NCBI GenBank assembly: GCA_027485535.1
Contig: JAIXQV010000154.1
Coordinates: 1 to 6,928 of the forward strand
Origin: Oxalobacteraceae bacterium
GTDB lineage: Bacteria > Pseudomonadota > Gammaproteobacteria > Burkholderiales > Burkholderiaceae_D
Reading direction: 5' to 3'
Length of the DNA: 6,928 nucleotides
Shown: in pieces, positions 1 to 6,288 of the stretch
How positions within the stretch are numbered: position 1 is the stretch's first letter
Layout: each line of letters begins with the position of its first letter
Position numbers and translations under genes: made by a program
Notes under the pieces: model-generated
What the model saw: only the letters and a program-made list of their open reading frames with translations
What the model was told of the DNA's origin: nothing
The model's database searches: none

Positions 1-285
1 CAAGTCGAGATTCAGTGGTCCAATGGTGCAGAGGGCCCACGCTGTATCGTGTCAGATACCGGCATAGGAATTAGCCAAGAGCATCTCTCGCGGCTGACGG
101 AACGCTTTTACCGAGTGGATAAGAGCCGCTCGCGCGAGACCAAGGGAACGGGATTAGGCTTGGCGATCGTCAAGCATGTGCTGATGCGGCACAACGCGCA
201 GCTACAAATTCACTCTGAGGCCGATAAGGGTAGTCGATTTACGATTCAATTCCCACGTAGTGCGATGGTCCTGCGGCAGGGCTAA
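1..285 (+). CDS. phoR: PhoR, phosphate-regulon sensor histidine kinase, C-terminal fragment
   Basis: This is the last 94 codons of a histidine kinase; its 5' part lies outside the window and the frame is open from base 1 to the TAA. Visible parts of the HATPase_c ATP-binding domain are the G1 box DTGIGI (fragment residues 19-24), the F box TERFYRVD (33-40) and the G2 box GTGLGLAIVKH (49-59). The TERFYRVDKSRSR stretch closely matches PhoR of E. coli rather than other kinases. PhoR is the inner-membrane kinase that phosphorylates PhoB when phosphate is scarce; phoB would be expected just upstream. The neighbouring pstS and ppk1 support the assignment. The stop lies 4 bp from the stop of the convergent acr3, leaving no room for a terminator. 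The first visible ATG/GTG is internal and is not a real start. Confidence 0.9.
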   Translation, partial: QVEIQWSNGAEGPRCIVSDTGIGISQEHLSRLTERFYRVDKSRSRETKGTGLGLAIVKHVLMRHNAQLQIHSEADKGSRFTIQFPRSAMVLRQG

Positions 286-289
286 GCCA

Positions 290-1324
290 TTACCCGTTTT
301 CAGTGGCCGCCATCTCATACCAGGCGCGACTATTGTTCACGATTTTCACCACCACCAACATCACAGGTACCTCGATCAGCGCTCCGACCACGGTCGCTAA
401 CGCCGCACCAGAGTCAAAGCCGAACAGGCTGATGGCAGCAGCCACCGCCAGCTCGAAAAAATTCGACGCACCAATCAGTGCGGACGGGCAAGCCACCGCA
501 TGGGACTCGCCGAGTTTTCGGTTCAGCCAATACGCCAGCCCGGCATTAAAAAACACCTGAATCAGTATCGGTATTGCGAGCAGCGCAATCACCAATGGCT
601 GGCGCAAAATCGCTTCACCTTGAAACGCGAACAGCAATACCAGCGTGGCTAGTAGCGCACCGATCGGCCAGGTGCCGATGCGTTGCATGGTGGCGTCGAA
701 CACTTCCTGTCCACGCGCGAGCAAGCGGTGTCGCCAAAGCTGAGCAAGTATCACCGGGATGACGATGTACAAAGCGACTGAGATGAGCAAGGTTTCCCAC
801 GGCACCACAATCGATGACATACCCAGCAGCAGCGCAACAATCGGTGCGAAGGCAAATATCATAATGCTGTCATTCAGCGCGACCTGTGACAGCGTAAACA
901 GTGGATCACCATCGGTCAGACGACTCCAGACAAACACCATCGCTGTACATGGCGCCGCCGCTAATAAAATTAAACCGGCGATATAGCTGTCGATTTGTTC
1001 GGCGGGCAGCATGGGCGCGAACAGATGCCGTATGAAGATCCAACCCAGTAGCGCCATCGAGAAAGGCTTGACCAGCCAGTTCACAAACAACGTGACACCA
1101 ATGCCGCGCACATGCTGACGAACCTCATGTAATGCACCAAAGTCCACTTTCACCAGCATCGGGATGATCATCACCCAGATCAGTAAACCGACTGGCAGAT
1201 TAACCCGCGCGATCTCGATTGCACCTACTGCTTGGAAAGTAGCCGTGAAGAATTGTCCGAGCGCGATGCCTACAACGATGCAGGCAAAAACCCACAGGCT
1301 CAGGGTACGTTCGAAGAAACTCAT
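290..1324 (-). CDS. acr3: Acr3-family arsenite efflux permease
   Basis: This is a 344-residue polytopic inner-membrane protein of the Acr3 family (about 10 membrane segments, usual length 330-400), which exports arsenite [As(III)] using the proton gradient. The family's key residues are present: the Cys of the TM4 motif AAAPCTAMVFVWS (Cys126) and the Glu in the TM9 motif GALIEVPVML (Glu318). These correspond to the Cys and Glu shown to be essential in a characterised Acr3. Other family signatures include PMLVKVDFG (55-63), VNWLVKPFSMA (81-91) and SNFFELAVA (287-295). The gene follows arsR by 34 bp on the same strand and is probably co-transcribed from the arsR promoter. No clear ribosome binding site precedes the ATG, but the start fits the family N-terminus. 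It could be called arsB in older annotation, but it is not related to the E. coli ArsB family. Confidence 0.95.
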   Translation of the reverse strand: MSFFERTLSLWVFACIVVGIALGQFFTATFQAVGAIEIARVNLPVGLLIWVMIIPMLVKVDFGALHEVRQHVRGIGVTLFVNWLVKPFSMALLGWIFIRHLFAPMLPAEQIDSYIAGLILLAAAPCTAMVFVWSRLTDGDPLFTLSQVALNDSIMIFAFAPIVALLLGMSSIVVPWETLLISVALYIVIPVILAQLWRHRLLARGQEVFDATMQRIGTWPIGALLATLVLLFAFQGEAILRQPLVIALLAIPILIQVFFNAGLAYWLNRKLGESHAVACPSALIGASNFFELAVAAAISLFGFDSGAALATVVGALIEVPVMLVVVKIVNNSRAWYEMAATENG

Positions 1325-1358
1325 CGGCTATTGGCGCACTGAAGTGGGATGCAGTGAT

Positions 1359-1712
1359 TTAAGACTCATGGCCTTCCGTTTGCCCGGTATGACATGTTGT
1401 GGTGGGTAGGGGAGAGCAAGGATTTCCGCCACAGCAGTTCTCTGTCAGGTAGTCGAGCAGTGCATTCATTGCAGGTATCTGCGCGGAATGAATGACAAAT
1501 CTACCCTCGTTACGTGAAATGGCCAGATCAGCGTGAACCAGTTCTTTCATGTGAAAGCTGAGGGCTGATGGCGAGATACCGAGCTGTTGCGAGAGTTGAC
1601 CCGCAGTGCGACCCGCCGGGCCTGCCTGTACCAGTGTCCTGAAAATAGCCAGTCGTGACTCTTGCGCAAGTGCCGAAAGTGCCCGGACAGCAGCTTTAGT
1701 GTTGATGGTCAT
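1359..1712 (-). CDS. arsR: ArsR-family arsenite-responsive repressor, C-terminal CC-x4-C type
   Basis: This is a 117-residue winged-helix repressor of the ArsR/SmtB family, which binds its operator without metal and releases it on binding As(III). The winged-helix core spans about residues 7-80, with the recognition helix around GISPSALSFHMKEL (45-58). The classical ELCVCDL metal site of E. coli-type ArsR is absent from the DNA-binding helix: the aligned stretch is TAGQLSQQLG, with no cysteine. Instead Cys93, Cys94 and Cys99 form CCGGNPC after the last helix, with a further Cys107. This resembles the Cys95/Cys96/Cys102 site described for Acidithiobacillus ferrooxidans ArsR. The ATG overlaps the stop of a small upstream ORF (ATGA) and has no convincing ribosome binding site of its own, so translation may be coupled. 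It lies upstream of acr3 and probably represses both arms of the cassette. Confidence 0.93.
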   Translation of the reverse strand: MTINTKAAVRALSALAQESRLAIFRTLVQAGPAGRTAGQLSQQLGISPSALSFHMKELVHADLAISRNEGRFVIHSAQIPAMNALLDYLTENCCGGNPCSPLPTTTCHTGQTEGHES

Positions 1713-1810
1713 GACTGGTTTTCGATGAGTATTGGCTTATCCGGGGATTTGCTAGATCCGATCTTACGCGCACGGTAATCACAAATTGCATGTAGGTTTT
1801 TCGTGTCCAT
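1709..1810 (-). CDS. Small leader ORF (33 codons) overlapping the arsR start
   Basis: Reading the minus strand from the ATG at 1810 gives 33 codons, beginning MDTKNLHAICDYRARK and ending in ENQS, then TGA. That TGA overlaps the arsR ATG as ATGA, the arrangement typical of translational coupling. A purine-rich GGGGGCGAG immediately precedes the ATG and could serve as a ribosome binding site, whereas arsR itself has none. An in-frame ATG nine codons upstream (1837) would give a 42-residue product beginning MYPSSIGGE; an in-frame TAA closes the frame further upstream. The predicted arsR promoter would start transcription near 1873, so either start is on the message. I do not recognise the peptide. 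It is basic, has one Cys and no obvious membrane or signal segment. It could be a translated leader, a small protein or a chance ORF. Confidence 0.45.
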   Translation of the reverse strand: MDTKNLHAICDYRARKIGSSKSPDKPILIENQS

Positions 1811-1879
1811 CTCGCCCCCGATTGAACTTGGATACATTCTTGGCGCATGCCGTGCTGGTCTTTATCGGCTGGGTGTCTG

Positions 1880-1908
1880 ATTATTTCATCATTTCAATAT
1901 TTATTCAA
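1880..1908 (-). promoter_or_regulatory. Predicted arsR-acr3 promoter (extended -10)
   Basis: On the minus strand a -35 TTGAAT (1908-1903, 4/6 to consensus) is followed by exactly 17 bases and a -10 AATAAT (1885-1880, 5/6). TGA stands directly before the -10, giving a TGn extended -10. Transcription would start near 1873, leaving a leader of about 160 nt before arsR that contains the small ORF. The -35 lies inside the inverted repeat at 1895-1914, so a repressor bound there would block polymerase. Assignment is by motif only. Confidence 0.55.
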
Positions 1909-1914
1909 ATATTG
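1895..1914. promoter_or_regulatory. Putative ArsR operator, perfect 8-bp inverted repeat
   Basis: CAATATTT and AAATATTG form a perfect inverted repeat separated by ATTC, in an AT-rich tract between the two divergent arsenic transcription units. ArsR-family dimers bind AT-rich imperfect palindromes, often containing TTCAAATA-like sequence, which occurs here at 1904-1911. The repeat covers the -35 of the arsR promoter and the -35 region of the GAPDH-arsJ promoter, so one site could repress both directions. Binding by this ArsR is inferred from position and symmetry. Confidence 0.6.
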
Positions 1915-1923
1915 TGATATTAT
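1915..1923 (+). promoter_or_regulatory. Predicted GAPDH-arsJ promoter, extended -10
   Basis: TGA followed by TATTAT (1918-1923, 5/6 to TATAAT) makes an extended -10 element. The -35 position 17 bp upstream is CAATAT (1895-1900), a poor match, but extended -10 promoters can work without a good -35. Transcription would start near 1930, about 60 nt before the gene. The element abuts the operator palindrome, which occupies its -35 region. Confidence 0.45.
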
Positions 1924-1989
1924 TCCTCTCGCTTTTATTTGTCGTGATTCATAGGTCTTTTTCGGCTAAAAATTGGGAAAGCGAGGGAG

Positions 1990-3036
1990 ATGGTGAAAGT
2001 CGGTATCAACGGAATGGGACGAATCGGGCGGCTTGCGCTACGTGCGGCCATGGGCGCAGCAGACCGGCAGGGTGACGACCCGTATGCTGATAACCGGCTT
2101 GACGTCGTTCATGTCAACGAGATCAAGGGCGGCGCAGCGGCAACGGCGCACCTGTTGGAATTTGACTCAATTCAGGGCCGCTGGCGCGCCGGCATTGAAG
2201 CGCTCGACGAGTCGCATATTCGGATCGGCGGTAAAACGCTTGGTTTCTCGAGCCACCCAAAAGCCGAGCAGATCCCCTGGGGTGATCTAGGCGTCGACCT
2301 GGTGCTTGAATGTACTGGTAAGTTCCTCACGCCGGAGACCTTGCAAGGACACATTCAGCGAGGCGCCAAGCGCGTGATTGTGGCTGCCCCCGTCAAGTTT
2401 GAATCTGTGCTGAACCTTGTGTTCGGCATCAACCATCATTTATACGACCCGGCGAAGTACCCGATTGTTACCGCTGCGTCGTGTACGACAAATTGTCTTG
2501 CTCCCATCGTCAAGGTGGTGCACGAGTCGATTGGTATCCGTCATGGCCAGATCACCACCATTCATGATCCCACCAATACCAACGTCGTCGTTGATGCCCC
2601 GCACCGGGATCTGCGTCGTGCGCGCAGCGCCATGTTGAGTCTCCAGCCGACCACCACGGGAAGCGCGACTGCGATTGCCTTGATCTACCCAGAACTGAAA
2701 GGGAAGCTGAACGGCCATGCAGTCAGAGCGCCAGTGCTGAATGCCTCGCTCACAGATTGTGTATTCGAGCTTGCGCGTACAACGACTGCCGAAGAGGTCA
2801 ATGAACTTTTCGCGACTGCTGCCAGCGGCCCATTGGCGGGGATTTTGGGCTTCGAGACGAAACCGCTGGTGAGCGCAGACTATGCACGCGATACCCGCAG
2901 TGGGATTATCGATGCACCTTCTACCATGGTGACCGACGGCACTCTGTTGAAGGTCTATGCTTGGTACGACAATGAAATGGGTTATGCCTGTCGCATGGTC
3001 GATTTGGCGTGCTATCTGAACGAGCAGGGGTTGTAG
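1990..3036 (+). CDS. ArsJ-associated glyceraldehyde-3-phosphate dehydrogenase
   Basis: This is a 348-residue GAPDH of the type paired with ArsJ. The N-terminal Rossmann fold begins VGINGMGRIGRL (4-15); the catalytic Cys is Cys165 in the ASCTTNC motif (163-169) and the base is His192 in TTIHD (189-193). The C-terminal family stretch reads YAWYDNEMGYACRMVDLA (323-340). Where glycolytic enzymes have HSYT after the catalytic His this one has HDPTNTN, and NEWGY has become NEMGY, as I recall for the arsenic-linked branch. Glycolytic GAPDH can use arsenate in place of phosphate, giving unstable 1-arseno-3-phosphoglycerate, the proposed ArsJ substrate; this copy is inferred to be dedicated to that reaction in the cytoplasm. 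The ATG is preceded by GAGGGAG, and the gene ends 3 bp before arsJ, so the two form an operon. A housekeeping glycolytic role is less likely given the context. Confidence 0.92.
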   Translation: MVKVGINGMGRIGRLALRAAMGAADRQGDDPYADNRLDVVHVNEIKGGAAATAHLLEFDSIQGRWRAGIEALDESHIRIGGKTLGFSSHPKAEQIPWGDLGVDLVLECTGKFLTPETLQGHIQRGAKRVIVAAPVKFESVLNLVFGINHHLYDPAKYPIVTAASCTTNCLAPIVKVVHESIGIRHGQITTIHDPTNTNVVVDAPHRDLRRARSAMLSLQPTTTGSATAIALIYPELKGKLNGHAVRAPVLNASLTDCVFELARTTTAEEVNELFATAASGPLAGILGFETKPLVSADYARDTRSGIIDAPSTMVTDGTLLKVYAWYDNEMGYACRMVDLACYLNEQGL

Positions 3037-3039
3037 CAG

Positions 3040-4296
3040 ATGACTGCGCCGGGCACTGGTTTGCGGCAATACCTGATCGTCACTTCCGCCTACTGGAGCT
3101 TCACGCTCACGGACGGCGCTTTGCGGATGTTGGTGCTAATGCACTTCTTCCGGCTAGGGTATTCCCCCTTCACGCTGGCTTTTCTGTTCTTGCTTTATGA
3201 GGCGGCCGGGGTAGTCGCGAATCTGATCGGTGGCTGGCTGGCAACTCGATTCGGTATTGCGCGCATGTTGATGGTTGGATTGAGCACCCAGATTGCAGGA
3301 TTTTTGTTACTAGCCGCGCTCTCTCCAGAATGGAGCGCCGCACTCTCCGTGGCCTGGGTTGTCGCAGCTCAGGGTGTTTGTGGTGTCGCCAAAGATCTGA
3401 CAAAAACAGCCTCGAAGTCTGCGATCAAGTTAACCGCCGGCGAGGCATCTGGGCAGTTGTTCCGTTGGGTTGCGTGGTTCACCGGTAGCAAGAATGCGAT
3501 GAAGGGTATCGGCTTCTTCGTCGGCGGATTATTACTCGATCTTTTCGGTTTCTCGCATGCCCTCTGGTTGATGGCGGGTCTGCTGGGCCTTGTGTTGATC
3601 GCGGTTTTTTTAAGTTTGCCGCCAATGATGGGAAAGTCGAAAGCCTCAGCCAGTATCCGCGAATTATTCGGCAAGCAAAGAGCGATCAACTTACTAGCCG
3701 CTGCCAGAATATTTTTGTTCGGTGCGCGCGATGTCTGGTTTGTGGTGGGTGTGCCCGTTTTCTTGTACAGCCAGGGTTGGAATTTCACGATGGTGGGCAC
3801 GTTCATGGCGTGCTGGACCATTGGCTACGGCGTGGTGCAGGCCTTGGCACCCAAGGTGATCAAGCGTAGCACTGACGGCTTATCGAATGAGGTACCTGCC
3901 GCGCGCCAGTGGTCGTTTTTACTGGCGTTCGTGCCCCTGGTACTGGCGGGCGCAGTAGTTTCTGGTCAGGAGCCGATTGAATGGATTGTCGTCGGTGGGC
4001 TCGCCTTATTCGGCTTCGCCTTCGCAGTGAACTCGTCCGTTCACTCTTATCTCATCCTGGCTTATGCAGGGTCTGAAAAGGCGGCAGAGGATGTCGGGTT
4101 TTACTATGCTGCCAATGCCATGGGTCGATTTCTTGGGACCTTGCTTTCAGGTGTTCTGTATCAGTGGGGCGGTGTGTCTTACGCGCTATTCGGTTCTGCA
4201 GCGATGTTGCTGGCTTGCTGGATGATTACCACCGCACTACCCATGACCCGCGCCTTGCCGATGGCGAATGCTCGGTCAGATACACCAGTGACTTGA
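3040..4296 (+). CDS. arsJ: ArsJ, MFS exporter of 1-arseno-3-phosphoglycerate
   Basis: This is a 418-residue major facilitator superfamily membrane protein, expected to have 12 membrane segments and of normal length for ArsJ. Recognisable stretches are the N-terminal YWSFTLTDGALRMLVLMHFF (18-37), the cytoplasmic-loop signature AKDLTKTASKSAIK (117-130) and YYAANAMGRFLGTLLSG (355-371) in the C-terminal half. ArsJ exports the arseno-phosphoglycerate made by the partner GAPDH; outside the cell this breaks down to arsenate, so the pair gives arsenate resistance without reduction. The start lies 3 bp after the GAPDH stop, with AGCAGGGG about 9 bases upstream as ribosome binding site, so the two genes are co-transcribed and probably translated together. 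The substrate is taken from family knowledge; nothing in the sequence contradicts it. Confidence 0.93.
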   Translation: MTAPGTGLRQYLIVTSAYWSFTLTDGALRMLVLMHFFRLGYSPFTLAFLFLLYEAAGVVANLIGGWLATRFGIARMLMVGLSTQIAGFLLLAALSPEWSAALSVAWVVAAQGVCGVAKDLTKTASKSAIKLTAGEASGQLFRWVAWFTGSKNAMKGIGFFVGGLLLDLFGFSHALWLMAGLLGLVLIAVFLSLPPMMGKSKASASIRELFGKQRAINLLAAARIFLFGARDVWFVVGVPVFLYSQGWNFTMVGTFMACWTIGYGVVQALAPKVIKRSTDGLSNEVPAARQWSFLLAFVPLVLAGAVVSGQEPIEWIVVGGLALFGFAFAVNSSVHSYLILAYAGSEKAAEDVGFYYAANAMGRFLGTLLSGVLYQWGGVSYALFGSAAMLLACWMITTALPMTRALPMANARSDTPVT

Positions 4297-4353
4297 TGCG
4301 ATATCAGTGCGGCTATCGGAAACTAACTGCCGAATTCATTTGACTTGAGTGAA

Positions 4354-5076
4354 TCAAAACATCTTTGCCGGCGTGAAGCGCACGCCGAATGATAGCCAGC
4401 GATGATTCAGGGTGCCGCCGGCTTGCTGGCCAGCGGTTGCATCTAGTTGTAGCAAACCCGGTATCAGGCTGTAACGTGTACCCGCTTGCCAGTAAGACGA
4501 GTCTGCACTATTACCAAAACTCTCGGCGATTAGTGTCCAGTGCTTGTCGAGATTCAGCTCGGTACCTAGTCCCCACGTCATTAAATCTTTGTTGGTGGCC
4601 TTGTCGCGTAACCACCCCGTATTGACGTGTACCACGAGCAGGTCGTCCGCGAATGATAGTGACAATGGAATATACGCATAGCGATTGCCGAGCAAATTTG
4701 GCCCGGGGTTGATTTCAGGATGCTGCACTGTGCCGACCGCCGCGCCAATTCCCCAGCCGTTCGGCTCCAGGGTCTTGAATAGCGTCTTGGCCTGAAACAC
4801 ATAATCGCCGGTCCAGCTGGTGGTGTTGTCGAGTTTGGCGGTACCAGCACCGACGGTTAACTCTAGGTTACCGGTCGGGTTACACGCAGGTAGCGCCCAT
4901 ACCTCATGGCTGCTACGGTAGGCTCTGACCCAGCTCTCCAGTTGGCAGCTGCCCGCTGTCGTTAGCCTGGCGTCATCGGTGACGAAGGGGCGCGCAGCCC
5001 ATGCACTATTCATGGCCCAACCAAGTAGCAGCGGTAGTATCAATCTCCACATAAGCTGATGATTGTAAACGGGCAC
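4354..5076 (-). CDS. Secreted, probable outer-membrane beta-barrel protein of unknown function
   Basis: This is a 240-residue protein with a signal peptide: a basic residue (Arg11), a hydrophobic core LILPLLLGWAM (12-22) and an AWA cleavage site after residue 27, leaving a mature start ARPFVTDDARL. The rest has short alternating polar/hydrophobic stretches rich in Gly, Trp, Tyr and Thr, and ends in Phe after a final strand-like LSFGVRFTPAKMF, all typical of outer-membrane beta-barrels. Cys44 and Cys65 could form a disulfide. I recall similar ARPFVTDDA-type proteins annotated only as hypothetical or transporter-like. The start used is GTG, with a weak GGGA 8 bases upstream; an ATG at 5052 gives a shorter signal peptide and is equally possible. 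It lies downstream of pstS on the same strand, beyond a strong terminator, and converges with arsJ. A link to phosphate or arsenic is only positional. Confidence 0.75.
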   Translation of the reverse strand: MPVYNHQLMWRLILPLLLGWAMNSAWAARPFVTDDARLTTAGSCQLESWVRAYRSSHEVWALPACNPTGNLELTVGAGTAKLDNTTSWTGDYVFQAKTLFKTLEPNGWGIGAAVGTVQHPEINPGPNLLGNRYAYIPLSLSFADDLLVVHVNTGWLRDKATNKDLMTWGLGTELNLDKHWTLIAESFGNSADSSYWQAGTRYSLIPGLLQLDATAGQQAGGTLNHRWLSFGVRFTPAKMF

Positions 5077-5118
5077 AGGCTGATCCCAGTCGGTGATTTA
5101 AGCTAAAAAGGCAGCAAG

Positions 5119-5146
5119 AAAAAAAATAGCCCGCCGAGGCGGGCTA
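5119..5146 (-). terminator. Rho-independent terminator of pstS
   Basis: On the minus strand an 8-bp perfect GC-rich stem (TAGCCCGC at 5146-5139 with GCGGGCTA at 5134-5127) with a 4-base loop is followed at once by eight T residues (5126-5119). It begins 21 bases after the pstS stop. It should stop most pstS transcripts before the downstream secreted-protein gene. The plus strand lacks a T-tract after the stem, so it is not an efficient terminator in that direction. Confidence 0.92.
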
Positions 5147-5167
5147 AAACAGCTTGGAGATTACTGC

Positions 5168-6214
5168 TTACTTCCATATCGGCGCGCCGGCGCTATCCTT
5201 GAACGATGATTTCCAGATTTCTTGGATTTGCTTGACTACAGGTGCAGGGATCGGCACGTACTCGAGTTCGGTCGCCATCTGGCCACCGTTCTTGTAAGCC
5301 CAGTCAAAGAACTTCAAGACAGCACGGCCGGTCAGTGCGTCAGCCTGAGCTTTGTGCATCAGGATGAAAGAAGCACCGGTCGCTGGCCAGCTCTGCTTGC
5401 CAGGCTGGTTGGTCAACAGCACGCCCATGCCTGGGGTGTTTGCCCAGTCTGCGTTCGCGGCTGCAGCTTTGAAAGACTCATCGTCGGGCATGACGAATTC
5501 ACCGTCACGGTTCTTCATCTGGCCGTAAGGGATCTTGTTACGCTTAGCGTATGCGTACTCAACATAGCCAAACGCGCCCTTAATCCGCTGTACGTTAGCA
5601 GCAACACCTTCGTTGCCTTTACCGCCCACACCAGTCGGCCAACGAACCGCATTACCGGTACCGACTTTGTCCTTGAACTCAGCGTTTGCTTTTGACAGGT
5701 AGTCGGTCCAGAGGAATGTAGTACCCGAGCCATCTGCACGGTGAACAACCGTAATTGCTAAGTCTGGCAGTTTGGCATCTGGGTTGACGGCGGCGATGGC
5801 CTTGTCGTTCCACTTGCTGATCTTGCCGAGGTGAATAGCTGAAATCAGTTCAGGCGTGAACTTCAGCTGACCTGCCTGAATACCATCCAGGTTGAACACT
5901 GGAACGACGCCACCGATAATGGCGGGGAACTGCACGATGCCCTCTTTTTCAAGCTCTTCCACCTTCATTGGCTGGTCAGACGCACCGAAGTCCACGGTCT
6001 TGGCCTTGATCTGGCGCATGCCGCCACCTGAGCCGATCGACTGATAGTTCAAGCCGATGCCGGTCGATGCCTTGTAGGCCTCGGCCCACTTCGAATAAAT
6101 TGGGAAAGGGAAGGTCGCGCCAGCGCCGGTGAATTCAGCGGCCTGGACTGAGAGACTCATCAGGGTGCCGACGGCAACGGCCGCGACGCCTTTAATCAAT
6201 TGCTTGGTTCGCAT
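5168..6214 (-). CDS. pstS: PstS, periplasmic phosphate-binding protein of the Pst ABC transporter
   Basis: This is a 348-residue substrate-binding protein that captures inorganic phosphate in the periplasm and delivers it to the PstCAB importer. It has a Sec signal peptide (MRTKQLIKGVAAVAVGTLM..., cleavage after VQA, residue 25) and a mature start AEFTGAGATFPFPIYSKWAE. Ligand-binding segments match E. coli PstS: TGAGATFP (29-36), SIGSGGG (59-65), FGASDQP with Asp80, and RADGSGTTF (159-167) with Arg159, Asp161 and Ser163. The C-terminal VLKFFDWAYKNGG is also characteristic. The ATG has AGGAG 5 bases upstream (6220-6224). It is followed by a terminator rather than pstC, so pstCAB must lie elsewhere or be absent. 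Pho-box-like repeats precede it. PstS-type proteins differ in selectivity against arsenate, which cannot be judged here. Confidence 0.97.
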   Translation of the reverse strand: MRTKQLIKGVAAVAVGTLMSLSVQAAEFTGAGATFPFPIYSKWAEAYKASTGIGLNYQSIGSGGGMRQIKAKTVDFGASDQPMKVEELEKEGIVQFPAIIGGVVPVFNLDGIQAGQLKFTPELISAIHLGKISKWNDKAIAAVNPDAKLPDLAITVVHRADGSGTTFLWTDYLSKANAEFKDKVGTGNAVRWPTGVGGKGNEGVAANVQRIKGAFGYVEYAYAKRNKIPYGQMKNRDGEFVMPDDESFKAAAANADWANTPGMGVLLTNQPGKQSWPATGASFILMHKAQADALTGRAVLKFFDWAYKNGGQMATELEYVPIPAPVVKQIQEIWKSSFKDSAGAPIWK

Positions 6215-6288
6215 GGATACTCCTTGGGGGATTGTTAGACAGTCAACAAAAGACTGGGCGAACTTTACGGAATGAATATTTCATCCAT

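Noticed and set aside
280..288. GGCTAAGCC palindrome at the end of phoR as a terminator
   Set aside because: The stem is 4 bp with a 1-base gap and no T-tract follows; it cannot act as an intrinsic terminator.
1713..1989. Possible riboswitch or tRNA in the divergent intergenic region
   Set aside because: No conserved riboswitch core, cloverleaf or CCA end could be found; the region is explained by two promoters, an operator and a leader ORF.
2440..3069. Long 209-codon open frame on the minus strand, antisense to the GAPDH gene
   Set aside because: It lies entirely opposite a gene with full family conservation, shows no recognisable domain and has low-complexity shadow-like composition.
3369..3821. 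150-codon minus-strand open frame opposite arsJ
   Set aside because: It is antisense to well-conserved ArsJ motifs, has no recognisable domain and no ribosome binding site or context of its own.
4334..4354. Hairpin ATTCATT / AGTGAAT between convergent arsJ and the secreted-protein gene
   Set aside because: It is a 7-bp AT-rich stem with one wobble pair and no T-tract on either strand, too weak to call a terminator.
6272..6284. ATGAA-TAT-TTCAT inverted repeat upstream of pstS
   Set aside because: The 5-bp AT-rich arms are likely by chance, and no known regulator motif is matched.
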